IMG/VR virus record: IMGVR_UViG_3300023440_000005
Span: 1 to 62,436 of that record
Source of the DNA: a virus
Length of the DNA stretch: 62,436 nt
Strand: one strand, 5' to 3'
Made by a program: the position numbers and the translations under genes. Under the pieces are notes generated by a model that had not been told where the DNA came from, ran no database searches, and was given only the letters and a program-made list of their open reading frames with translations. Of this stretch, positions 50,622 to 60,600 are shown piece by piece. Position 1 is the stretch's first letter; each line of letters begins with the position of its first letter.

Positions 50622-53600
50622 GATTTATAAACCTCTATAGCTCTTTTAGCTATTATTTTAAGTAAAGTTATAGTTGTCCCAATTAAAATGGGACTATTAA
50701 CTATTCTAGCAGATATGCTTCTATAGCCAAATACTGCATTGATGGTCTTACCTGACTCGGTAGCCATATCATAATCCATAACTTCACCAATCACACTTTT
50801 AAGTTGGTTAGCAAATATAGCTTTATCCCCAACTCCCATATCCTCTACTATATCAGTATAGATATAAATGGCTATGGTATTAGGCTGTAATGGTTTACCA
50901 CCAACATTAAGATCGCTAGTAACTCTATTATTAGTCAGATTCCCACCAGAAGATTTAGAGTAAGAACTTATTTTCCTATCATACTTATCAGCTATCTTAC
51001 GCAGCGTATCTGACATCTCAGCTTTATCACCATTATAAAATATCTCTATTTTACCTATAGTTCCATTATAGTGGGACTTAGGAGTTTGGCTGGCTATTTT
51101 TTTTAGTGCAGATAAAGAGTCGCTACTAAAAATACCTAGGGAACTAGTGATATCATCTTCTATAACTAGTAATATGTCATGAGGTTTTACCTTACTACCT
51201 ACTTTTATAAGGTCATATACATTCTGATCGAAAGTCAAAGTTATAATTTTAGGTTTGCTAACAGTTGTTTTAAAAGAGTCGGTTACCATCTTACTCACAG
51301 CAGAACTATCTTCGAATGTTTGATTAGATTCATATATAGCCGTTGTAACTGGAAAACTAGTCTTATATACTATTTCAGTAGGATCTAGAATGTCAGGCTC
51401 AAAAAAGTTCTCATTATAAGCAATAACGTCCCCTTTCTTAAACTTAACCCCCTCTTTTATATTAGGTATAATGTTATGCGGATAGTAAGTCCCTTCAGCT
51501 GCACCATAGATAGGTCCTAATTTAATACCTTTTTTCTTACCATCACTATACTCGATGATAATGCCATCGGTATCTATGGATTTAACTACACCATCTAACC
51601 GAGCGCTATATGAGAACTCCTCAGATGTACGCTTACCGATAACATACTCATAACCAGTTCTAACATAAGGTTGACGATATGCTTCAGCCGCAATGGTATG
51701 GGTATTTTGAATGTTAACAAAGTTTACCCTCTTACCATCATCTTTATCAGAACTAGGAGCTAACAGCATACTGGTACTAAATAAACTAGAGTTGGTCAAT
51801 TGTTTATTCTTACTCATTATACCTCTAAGAGAACCGATGTTAGGATTAGCTGATAGATATGAATTTACACCTACTGCTGAACTATCTACAGTAGCCTCAG
51901 ATACTACCCCTAAATCAGATTTATGGAAAGCTCTAGAAGCCCTATTTAGCGTTTCAGTACTACGCCCACCCTCACCCGTGTAGGTAAGAACCTCAACTTC
52001 TTTTAAATTCTGTATGGGGTTAGTCTGCTCGATTAATTTAGTGCTATTATCTTTAACGATTTTATTCCAGATATCATAATTACCTACATTTACTTTAGCA
52101 CGACCCGCTATATTACGATTTCTGAAAGAGCGTATGGATTGAACCATCTGACTATAAATCATACCAGCCATACGTTCATACCCTCTTATACGCATATATT
52201 GGAGATCTTGACTATCTGGAGTGTTAAAATCTAAGAGTAGTTTGTTGGAGTATAGTAGCATACCTATGAAAGTAGTAGGCTCATTACGAGCTTCTAATAT
52301 AGTAAGGGTTATGCTATCAATGAACATATCTTTAAGCAGATCTAATTCACGTATATAGATAGGTCCTAACTTCATAGATGTTAGGAGGTTAAAATAAACA
52401 TCAGAATTATCCATTTCATCATCTTTAAACCCTATTAGAATTTTCTTATATTTATTAAATCCAGCTAATATAAGACTGACCTCCACATCATCTTTAGAAA
52501 ATATATAAGTTATATTTTGAAATTTTATAATATATTCATTTTCACTAGGTCTATATCTTAACTCAGCACTAGTCTTATATGTCACACTTAACAATTTAAG
52601 TAATCCGGTAAATCCAAAATAGTATGCTAACACAATCCCTAAAGGTATGTGTTTACGGAAAACTCTTAATTCCGTAATATCCATAGGTGCTTTTTTCTTA
52701 TCTACACCAACTACATCATAGAGTGAACCTAGTTCAGTAAATACACCTTTTGAATAAGAATGTAGATTATCGTCATAGTCCATAATTATAATACTACCAT
52801 CAGTACTACTACCTATAACCCTACCATTAGCTTCTACTTTAGCTAAAGGAGTGGTATTTGCAATATCACTCCTATCCACATGGTCTAAGTTAAAGGTTAT
52901 ATCACCACTAACAAAACTCTTGAAGTGTTTAGCTAAAGAGTTATAAAGATAAGGTGCTTCAAAAGTATTGGTATATACATCTGCTGGAGCTACTTTAGAT
53001 ATATTACTAGATTCATCTAAACCCAATAGTCGTATACGTTTAACTAGCCACTCAGTACTACTATCATTTTTTCTACTAGATCTAGTTATAAAGATCTTAC
53101 CATAATAGGATGTTAGGGCTACTACATTAGGTTGTATCTTACGTATAGGTAGATCTATACGTTGAATACGCATAACCACCTCTTTACCATTAACCATCAT
53201 TATACCATGATCATTGACCTTGGGTAGTTTAAACTTAATAGTTGATTGGGCCCCATCTATAGGTTTAATAGTGAGAGTATGCATGTCATAAGAACCCAAT
53301 TTATCTTCTATAGGTAATATTTCATGTTTCTTTATTACGATGCCTGCATTCTGGATATCATTAATAGATCTCATGATATCCTTATCAAGAACTTCAGTAA
53401 CATATTTTGTGTTAAATGATAGTAAGGATGATTCCAACATAGATTTATCTTGGACTAAATCACTAGCTACTATTTTAACTACATCAGTATCTAAAGTCAA
53501 ATCATCACTACTTAGCTTAATAAAATCTGATATGGCAGTACCGGTATAAGGATTATCTGACCTACTAAACTCATCTATGGCAGTTAGATATGATTTAGCA

Positions 53601-54772
53601 CTACTAGCTGGAATGTTAACATCCCTAATCGACTTTAAAATCTTACCCTTAAGAATATCTTTTGGGTTAACATAGGTCATGACGGCATTAACATCAATAT
53701 CCCCCACCACGATTTTCTTTTTATGTACACTACCATCATTAGATACAATAACCCCCATATCACTTAGAGTGCTAGAAGTTACCGCATTAAGTATGGTCAT
53801 ATCTTTATCTACATCTAATATCTCAAGACCGGTATTGTCAGATGTGTTAACCTCATCTTCTGACTCTACATCAGAAATAGTTAAAGGTTCATCATTAACG
53901 GCTATATCGATGGCAGCTTGTAGACTCATAAGTGCTTTTATAAAGAATTTACCAAGTTGAATACTAGATATATTGGAGTTAGTTTTGACATCAGATAGGT
54001 CATGACCTTTAATCCAACTACGCAAGTAACCTAAATTCATGATAATACTTTTATCACTTTCATTAGTGAAAATAATACTTATCTTAGATAGACCCTTTTC
54101 ATCTAGAACCGCCATGCTACTAAGGGGGGATTCTACTACTAACCATCTCCATAGATCAAGTATATTAAGCATACTTTGATCAGTAAAGACCTCAGATATA
54201 TGCAGAGTAGTATTACTCTCATATATCTTTAGTAACTTTATACTAGGTAATAACTTAGGTAGATAATAATGGACATATTGATGTCTAGAATATATGCTAG
54301 CTTCATTAACATAGAGCCATAGACGTTTTCTTACATTGAACCATTTGAAGTATTCATGATATCCTGAATTAGTATATTTATAACTTTTATTGATATAACT
54401 AAAGTTAGCCATTGTCAATAAAAGAGGATTATCTGTACTTATGTAAGGTAGCTCCTTAGGTTTAAACTGTTTATTATCAGTAAAGAATTTTCTACTTAAA
54501 GCTTTAACATTAGAATGGACTTTTGTATACCTACCTTCAGGATTTATTAAATCTGTAACTATATCCGTATAAACAACACGATTGTAGTTTGATAACACTC
54601 CAATATTGCTAGATAGATCTACACTATGATTTTCATCAGCAATATAGTTATATGATGCCGATTTAGGTAATTCTTTAAGTATGAAAATTGGAGGATTAAG
54701 TAACTGTGCTAGTTTTCTTATCCCATTCTTTTTATAAAATATTTCTTGTGTTAGCATATTACCATTCTCCAA
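50618..54772 (-). CDS. vRNAP beta subunit (virion RNA polymerase)
   Basis: 1384-aa RNA polymerase beta-like protein, equivalent to phiKZ gp178. The N-terminal two thirds are highly diverged. TGEGGRSTETLNRASRAFHKSDLGVV near 928-955 (GPGG...H..G of beta) runs into an equivalent of the rifampicin-region motif. AEGTYYPHNIIPN lies near 1097, followed by a FKKGDVIAYN element. VGDKAIFANQLKSVIGEV near 1316 matches the KxANRxGNKGV element. Both halves of beta are thus present in one chain, whereas nvRNAP beta is split. This enzyme enters the host with the DNA and transcribes early genes. Overlaps the 228-aa gene upstream by 14 nt. Confidence 0.87.
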   Translation of the reverse strand: MENGNMLTQEIFYKKNGIRKLAQLLNPPIFILKELPKSASYNYIADENHSVDLSSNIGVLSNYNRVVYTDIVTDLINPEGRYTKVHSNVKALSRKFFTDNKQFKPKELPYISTDNPLLLTMANFSYINKSYKYTNSGYHEYFKWFNVRKRLWLYVNEASIYSRHQYVHYYLPKLLPSIKLLKIYESNTTLHISEVFTDQSMLNILDLWRWLVVESPLSSMAVLDEKGLSKISIIFTNESDKSIIMNLGYLRSWIKGHDLSDVKTNSNISSIQLGKFFIKALMSLQAAIDIAVNDEPLTISDVESEDEVNTSDNTGLEILDVDKDMTILNAVTSSTLSDMGVIVSNDGSVHKKKIVVGDIDVNAVMTYVNPKDILKGKILKSIRDVNIPASSAKSYLTAIDEFSRSDNPYTGTAISDFIKLSSDDLTLDTDVVKIVASDLVQDKSMLESSLLSFNTKYVTEVLDKDIMRSINDIQNAGIVIKKHEILPIEDKLGSYDMHTLTIKPIDGAQSTIKFKLPKVNDHGIMMVNGKEVVMRIQRIDLPIRKIQPNVVALTSYYGKIFITRSSRKNDSSTEWLVKRIRLLGLDESSNISKVAPADVYTNTFEAPYLYNSLAKHFKSFVSGDITFNLDHVDRSDIANTTPLAKVEANGRVIGSSTDGSIIIMDYDDNLHSYSKGVFTELGSLYDVVGVDKKKAPMDITELRVFRKHIPLGIVLAYYFGFTGLLKLLSVTYKTSAELRYRPSENEYIIKFQNITYIFSKDDVEVSLILAGFNKYKKILIGFKDDEMDNSDVYFNLLTSMKLGPIYIRELDLLKDMFIDSITLTILEARNEPTTFIGMLLYSNKLLLDFNTPDSQDLQYMRIRGYERMAGMIYSQMVQSIRSFRNRNIAGRAKVNVGNYDIWNKIVKDNSTKLIEQTNPIQNLKEVEVLTYTGEGGRSTETLNRASRAFHKSDLGVVSEATVDSSAVGVNSYLSANPNIGSLRGIMSKNKQLTNSSLFSTSMLLAPSSDKDDGKRVNFVNIQNTHTIAAEAYRQPYVRTGYEYVIGKRTSEEFSYSARLDGVVKSIDTDGIIIEYSDGKKKGIKLGPIYGAAEGTYYPHNIIPNIKEGVKFKKGDVIAYNENFFEPDILDPTEIVYKTSFPVTTAIYESNQTFEDSSAVSKMVTDSFKTTVSKPKIITLTFDQNVYDLIKVGSKVKPHDILLVIEDDITSSLGIFSSDSLSALKKIASQTPKSHYNGTIGKIEIFYNGDKAEMSDTLRKIADKYDRKISSYSKSSGGNLTNNRVTSDLNVGGKPLQPNTIAIYIYTDIVEDMGVGDKAIFANQLKSVIGEVMDYDMATESGKTINAVFGYRSISARIVNSPILIGTTITLLKIIAKRAIEVYKS

Positions 54773-55445
54773 AAGAAGGGGTTAGAGATTCTAACCCTAA
54801 CGAATCCAATTTCACATGTCTATATTCATCTTCAGGTATAGGGGAAAGTTCTATAGTATTATTCAACCTTAAATCCCCAATAAGTTTATAGTATCCTTTA
54901 CCTATCACACCCCCTTTGTTAGATACTTTTATATCATATTTATCTTTAATGTGCAGATAGGCTTCTATAACAGCTGTAAGTTTATGACCCCCATTACGCT
55001 CATGGATTATTTTTTGTATGAGTATTTGACCTATCGTTTTGGGGGCATATCTATATGTAGATTTATTGTAAGTTACTAACCACACTTCTTTAGTTAAATT
55101 AGCATCAAATACTAGTTTATTAGTAGGCTTCAATCCCTCTACGAAGGGTAAGATATTTATGTCATATATTGCGCCATAAGAACCATTATTTTTATAGTAA
55201 ATATGATCCCCCGTTACATCCCCATACCCGATAAGACAACCCATGATTGACGGAGCAACTGTTATACGAGGTATGGTACGATCCTCTTGACTTGCAGCTC
55301 TAGGGGATATTCTAGGATAATACCATCTTGGAGTTTTAGGATCAATGTGTAACATGTAATCTTGATTTTCGGTAGTAGAAGTAACTACTTTAATATTGCG
55401 TTGTACTAAAGGAGATTGTAATTCTAGATATTCTGTTATATTCAT
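54759..55445 (-). CDS. Conserved protein between the two vRNAP subunits (phiKZ gp179 position)
   Basis: 228-aa beta-rich protein of unknown function sitting between vRNAP beta-prime N and vRNAP beta, as phiKZ gp179 does between gp180 and gp178. Its ATG lies 3 nt after the stop of the beta-prime second exon, so translation of that exon would couple the two genes. Likely a virion protein or vRNAP-associated factor, by position. Confidence 0.65.
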   Translation of the reverse strand: MNITEYLELQSPLVQRNIKVVTSTTENQDYMLHIDPKTPRWYYPRISPRAASQEDRTIPRITVAPSIMGCLIGYGDVTGDHIYYKNNGSYGAIYDINILPFVEGLKPTNKLVFDANLTKEVWLVTYNKSTYRYAPKTIGQILIQKIIHERNGGHKLTAVIEAYLHIKDKYDIKVSNKGGVIGKGYYKLIGDLRLNNTIELSPIPEDEYRHVKLDSLGLESLTPSFGEW

Positions 55446-55448
55446 TAG

Positions 55449-55613
55449 TTAACTCGTCATATTCGTAACCACCAATTCACTGGTGTCATCATATAAATTA
55501 AAAAACATTTTACCATTAATATTGATGTATAGATCCCTGTTATACATCTTGCGCTTAGCTTCTAGCTTAGCTTCTTCTGTTAATAGTAGTGTAAAGGATA
55601 TTGTCAGTTTCTT
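55449..55613 (-). CDS. vRNAP beta-prime N, exon 2 (54 codons after the intron)
   Basis: In the frame ending at 55449 the sequence reads KKLTISFTLLLTEEAKLEA and continues to NMTS-stop. LTISFTLLLTEEAKLEAK matches what follows the NADFDGD loop of beta-prime (hydrophobic strand, then EA-rich helix). Its length (54 residues after the loop) equals that in the nvRNAP beta-prime N gene. It has no start codon of its own near the front and lies right after the intron's 3' hairpin, so it is read only after splicing. The exact junction is uncertain: the simplest 3' site does not restore the GD of DFDGD. Confidence 0.75.
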   Translation of the reverse strand, partial: KKLTISFTLLLTEEAKLEAKRKMYNRDLYININGKMFFNLYDDTSELVVTNMTS

Positions 55614-56084
55614 CGGATAACCTCGTTACGATTATCCCGCAGCATTATCTGCAGCTTATACAGTTAGTATAATGTAGAGACCATATCACCACCCCCGTGA
55701 ATACGGTAGGGTGCTTCCCGTTTCCCTATCACTGATAGGTACACCGTGGTTAGCGGTTGGTCGTTGATCACATCCCACTGAATAACATAGAGGGACTTCG
55801 AGGCTGATTGCACATTGTTAATAACACTTAGACTTACTATCATCATATGTCATATACATGATTGTTTCTACTTTCGTAGCCGTAATAGTCTGCCATTTCT
55901 AGCTATCTATGGTGGCTCATGTATCTTTAGCACGTTCCAGCAGTTAGAGAAGTAACTACTCGACTATTACTAGCCGGTAGGACAGTGTAACGATTAGTAC
56001 GTTACCAAGTACAATAAATTGTACTAATCGTTATCACCCTAAATAGGTGAATCTGCTAGTAGGTATAACATAGCAGATACATTA
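55614..56084 (-). ncRNA. Group I self-splicing intron in the vRNAP beta-prime gene
   Basis: About 470 nt without a real gene, dividing the beta-prime catalytic loop. On the minus strand it holds the ordered group I core elements. AACTGCTGGAACGTGCTAAAG (55925-55945; P4/P5-like) is followed by GATCAACGACCAACCGCTAA (55750-55769; R-like, cf. GTTCAACGACTAGA) and GGTGATATGGTCTCTAC (55674-55690; S-like, cf. GATATAGTCC). GACC of R can pair with GGTC of S as P7. There are strong hairpins near the 5' end (TAACGATTAGTAC with GTACTAATCGTTA; ATCTGCTA with TAGCAGAT). A terminal hairpin (GGATAA...TTATCC) is followed by G, the expected last base. The 5' exon ends in T. No homing endonuclease lies inside. Confidence 0.83.
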
Positions 56085-57533
56085 ATCAAAGTCAGCACCC
56101 ATCCTTCCTAGGTACCTATGTGGAATATTAAGAGTATCAAAAAAACCAGTATCTTTTATAGGGAATTCCTTAGCTATAAATGGGGTAGGTTGTAGATCGC
56201 TATCTAACTCATAGAGCACTAGTGATTTATTGGTAGTTCTTAAATAAGCATAAATTAAATTAATACTACCATATCCAGTTATAGGGTATCGTGTTATAAG
56301 ACCGGGTATCTCATCAGACCCCTTATATACGGATAGATATAATAACTCTGATAACGTTATTGGATTGAGATTAACTCTAAGATCTTCAGGTATAGTATTT
56401 TTATCATATACTACCCTATACCCTTTGCCATCATTATATAAGAGCGCTAGATAATGATCTTCTATTTCAATAACATCATGACGGATATCGCTTATACCAA
56501 ATTTAGCTACAGTCTTTTCTATACCGTCGTAAGTCATCCATTCATCATAGGTTTCAGGGGCAATATCAACACTTACCCGTTCTAATGTTTTCTTATCTAT
56601 AAGAAATGCGGCACTATCAGAACCTACAAATATATTAGATAAATATGTATCACGTATATTTTTAACCGTTAGAGGTAAAGTAGATCTCAGATATTCATGC
56701 ATACCTACTATACACTGTTTAGAAGTTACATTGTTAGGATCTCCTAAGCGCTTCATACTCCGTATACTACTACTTAAAACATTTCTAGTGCTATTGAATA
56801 TATTCCTAGATATCCACTTACCTTGTATAAGCTTACCCTTTCCTTTTAAGAGATCCTCTATATATAAGTAGAGATCCAGTATAACTGTTTGTAGAGTATA
56901 TCTACTAGAGTCTAGAAGTTCTAAGTTTTGTTTAACCGTTATACCCTCTATGGAATTACTTATGCCTAAAATACGTTTATAGAAACCATTGACCTCATCT
57001 TCGGAAGGGGTTCCGGTGCTATCCACGAAGTAATCCCTTATACCAGCTGGCATGACTACTAGTTTATCAATAATGTGGTTATCTATATACTTTTCAATAA
57101 GAGCTATATTATACTCTCTTTGTGAACTATCAGTTTTAACTAATTTAAGTTCTTTTATATGCGATAAGAAAAAACTATAACCAGTATCGCCATCAACTGG
57201 TGATGCTGGCTCAAAGTCTAGAGTCTCCGTATTAAAGGTAGCGAATTTCTTACCACTCAATATATCCCCATAGAATGCTTTTAGTTTAACTATGAGTTTA
57301 AAAAATAAAGGATGCATAACTGTTATATTTAAATTAATATAACTAAATATACGATTACGACTCTCTTCTCCTACCTTACCAAAAATCTCAGTACTAAAGA
57401 GACCTTCTGGATGGAAATTCTTAGTAGATCCTATAAACGTGTCTAATACCTTAACTGGCGATATCCCTTTCACATCACGATCTTTAGGAATAAGAAGTTC
57501 AATATTAAATGGTACTTGGGTCATATTTAACAC
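56082..57533 (-). CDS. vRNAP beta-prime subunit N-terminal part, exon 1
   Basis: Exon 1 gives 483 residues of the beta-prime N part (phiKZ gp180 position), ending ...RYLGRMGADFD and then a TAA that belongs to the intron. Seen: FHPEGLFSTEIFG near residue 40 (cf. the GLF...IFGP start of beta-prime); QGKWISRNIFNSTRNVLSS near residue 237, the counterpart of the lid/rudder-side KRVDYSGRSVI; and the first two aspartates of the catalytic loop at the very end. A chain stopping here would have no active site, so exon 2 (55449-55613) must be joined. The zinc ribbon cysteines of bacterial beta-prime are not seen. The C-terminal half of beta-prime is not in the window. Confidence 0.88.
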   Translation of the reverse strand: MLNMTQVPFNIELLIPKDRDVKGISPVKVLDTFIGSTKNFHPEGLFSTEIFGKVGEESRNRIFSYINLNITVMHPLFFKLIVKLKAFYGDILSGKKFATFNTETLDFEPASPVDGDTGYSFFLSHIKELKLVKTDSSQREYNIALIEKYIDNHIIDKLVVMPAGIRDYFVDSTGTPSEDEVNGFYKRILGISNSIEGITVKQNLELLDSSRYTLQTVILDLYLYIEDLLKGKGKLIQGKWISRNIFNSTRNVLSSSIRSMKRLGDPNNVTSKQCIVGMHEYLRSTLPLTVKNIRDTYLSNIFVGSDSAAFLIDKKTLERVSVDIAPETYDEWMTYDGIEKTVAKFGISDIRHDVIEIEDHYLALLYNDGKGYRVVYDKNTIPEDLRVNLNPITLSELLYLSVYKGSDEIPGLITRYPITGYGSINLIYAYLRTTNKSLVLYELDSDLQPTPFIAKEFPIKDTGFFDTLNIPHRYLGRMGADFD

Positions 57534-57652
57534 CTATTGTTATTTGAATGAACGTATCATATGATGAGGTAGACTATTTATATACCACAATAGTAACATT
57601 TACATAAGTTCAATCTAATAGATAGTCGAACTTAACATATTAGGAGAAAATA

Positions 57653-60600
57653 ATGGCTAGTGAATTTGACCTAGATGATTTCAGTATGGATGATATGGAC
57701 AGTAGTTTTGGAGGGGAAAGTTTAGATATAAATCCAGAGATCGGAACTAATGATAGAAGACCTATATCACAAGCAGTAAAAGGTAGCATATCATCAGCTA
57801 AGAGCATACTAACCGATTCCAATACTATAAAGAATTTTATATTAAAAGCTTTACCTAAGGAATACGGAGAAGTACACTCAGATCTTGATAGTGGAGTAAG
57901 TGATTTAGCTGAACTTTATGATGAAAGTATCAAATCTATTAGACCCAAGATTAAGGGTATATCTACTAAGATTAATAGACTGATACCGGAACGTCATAAG
58001 AAGTTGAAGGGTATGTTAAAGGAAGTAGAGGAAGCTACTTCCGAATATCAGGGTAGAAACACTACTTCGGAAAGGGATATTCAGGAGAGGTCCATCAAAA
58101 CCGCTACCGAAAACATATTTAATACTCAAAAGGTAGCTGATAAGGAGAAGCTGTTAGATCAGGAAGTTGAAAGTAAGAAATTTAAAGCTACTACTGATAT
58201 ATCAACATCTATACGAGATGGTATACTTAAACTATCTACATATACCACCACTGTAACTCAGGCCTATCAGAAGAAATCGTTAGAGTTACAATACCGATCA
58301 TATTTCGTACAAAATAAATTACTAGAGATCTCTAATAAGTATTTTGAAGTATTTAACGTTCAAAATAAAGCTATAGTTGGAAATACGGCATTACCAGAAT
58401 ATGTTAAGATAACCAATAGTGAGAAGTTCAAAGAAGCTTCTAAAAATAGAGTCATTGGCAGTATTCAAGATAAGCTATTTTCAGATAAAGGTCTTATAAG
58501 TACTGTAACATCTAACATAAAAACACAACTTAAGTCAGTAATGGATGGAGTAGGTGCTGCTTTAGACGGTGTTGATATGGGTGCCGATATGGCAGATACT
58601 ATCGGTAGTATGGAGGACCCCGATGAGATGATGGGGGGTTCATCTAAGTCAGGTGCTTATAAGTTAGGGAGAATGGCTACTGCACACGGTGTAGGTTATT
58701 TTAATAATAAGCTTAGTAGTAGACTTAGATCTAGAGGTAACAGAAATAATAAACTAGTTAGCACTGGTAGAAATCTTAAAGATATCATTGCCGATCCCAC
58801 TTTACTAAGAGAATATATTAAAGATACTGGTGATTCAGATAATGAATTAGTTAACAATGCTAAGAGTATGTTATCTGATATACTAAATCCCAAAGGTGGG
58901 AATTTTTCAGGCAGTATAACCTCAGTATCGGATAAACTATTTGAGCCTGGTATTTACACTAATAGAACCAATAAGGCTATAGTAGAGGTTATACCGGGAT
59001 ATCTTAGTCGTATACTAAGAGAAGTCACCATATTAAGAACTGGAGATACTAGTACTGAATTAACTACCTTTGATTATAAGGGAAGTAATTTTCTTTCTAG
59101 ATCTAAATTTACAAAGGTTTTACAAAATAGACTAGTCGGAGATCTATCTGGCGATAACGTAGCCGAAAAGACTGATAAGATACTAAGTGGTATATTGGGT
59201 GACGTTACTCTTAGCAGTTCAGATAACGTAGATGCTTCAAAGCTATTACAGAATTCCATATTACAAGGAAATGTAACTAATACGAAATCATTAGCTAGAG
59301 TGCTTAAATCTGATAAGAGTGATATGGGGAAACTTCTATATAAAAGACTTATCACCAATGTGAATTCCGATACTTCTGGTAAGAAAATCTCAAAGTTCAA
59401 CAGTGAAGCGTTGAATCTACGAACAAGTATGAGTGGCTTAACCCCGACTATATCAGAGATTATGGATAATGGTCAAGGGGACATTCTTAGGGAGATGGGG
59501 GTGGTGACGGAAAATGATCAAGGTAAATATAGTTTAAATAAAGATAAGTATCTGGAACTTGCTAATGGTAAAACTACCCCCACTACTCATACCTCTGGTA
59601 CATCACGATTTAACCCATTAAGGAGATCGACTATACCAGATGTATCCAATCCTAACAATATAGATTCTCAGACCACTCATAGTCCTAGTAGTAGTTCTAA
59701 TGGCATCGGTCTAGAACCTGCATTCTTAGACCCAATCGTAAGTAATACTAGAGGTATACCAGTAATAGAATCCAATACTACTGATATATTGAAACTATTA
59801 AAAGAGGGTATACGATTTAATGCTACTGATGGTGATACGGGTACATCCCAAAATACTGAGGGTAGAAGTTCATTTTTTAGTTCAGTATTAGGAGCTGGTG
59901 GTAGTTTATTATCCAAACTATCAAGTGGGTTAAACTCAGCTAAAGATAATGTTGTAAAACCATTAGCTGGAGGTCTTGGGTCCTTACTTACATCAGATAC
60001 TACTAAAGAAGCCCTCAAATCGCTATTCTCGAAATCGATAAACCTTAGTAGTAAGATGTTAGATACTACTTTAGGATATATGGATACAGTTATGAGTAAG
60101 GGTAAGGGATTGTCCCAATATCTTTATAAGCAAGTCAAAGCTGGGGTTAATAAACTACTAGAGTATACTGGTGATATATACGTTAAAGGTAAGAACTCGC
60201 CAGTTATTAATGCTAGACTTCTCAAAGCTGGATTATATTTAGATGAGAAGAGTGGTGAGGTTATTAAATCATTCAAGGATATAAAGGGACCTATAGTAGA
60301 CTCTGCTGGTAGGGTTATTTTAACATTGGAGGATATAGCTTCAGGACTGTTAGATTATAAAGGTAAGGAAATTAAAGTACCTTTAGAGAAGATAGTAGCT
60401 TATACTAAAGGTAAAATTAAAGCTGGATTCAATAGACTTTCTAATACAGCTAACGTTATAAAAGGTATAGGGGGTAGTTTATTTAAGAAAGGGGATACTG
60501 CTGAAATAAGTGGCGGTAAAAGCTATAATGTATTAGTAGAAATACGGAACCTTATACAACAGTATATGGGGATATCTAGCACCTCTGGACTAACTAATAA

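Noticed and set aside
55664-55846. A 60-aa minus-strand frame ending GGGDMVSTLY, which looks like the missing GD of the DFDGD loop
   Set aside because: The GGTGATATGGTC that encodes it is the S-like/P7 element of the group I core, so the match is explained by the ribozyme. The frame stops after eight residues and does not lead into the LTISFT segment.
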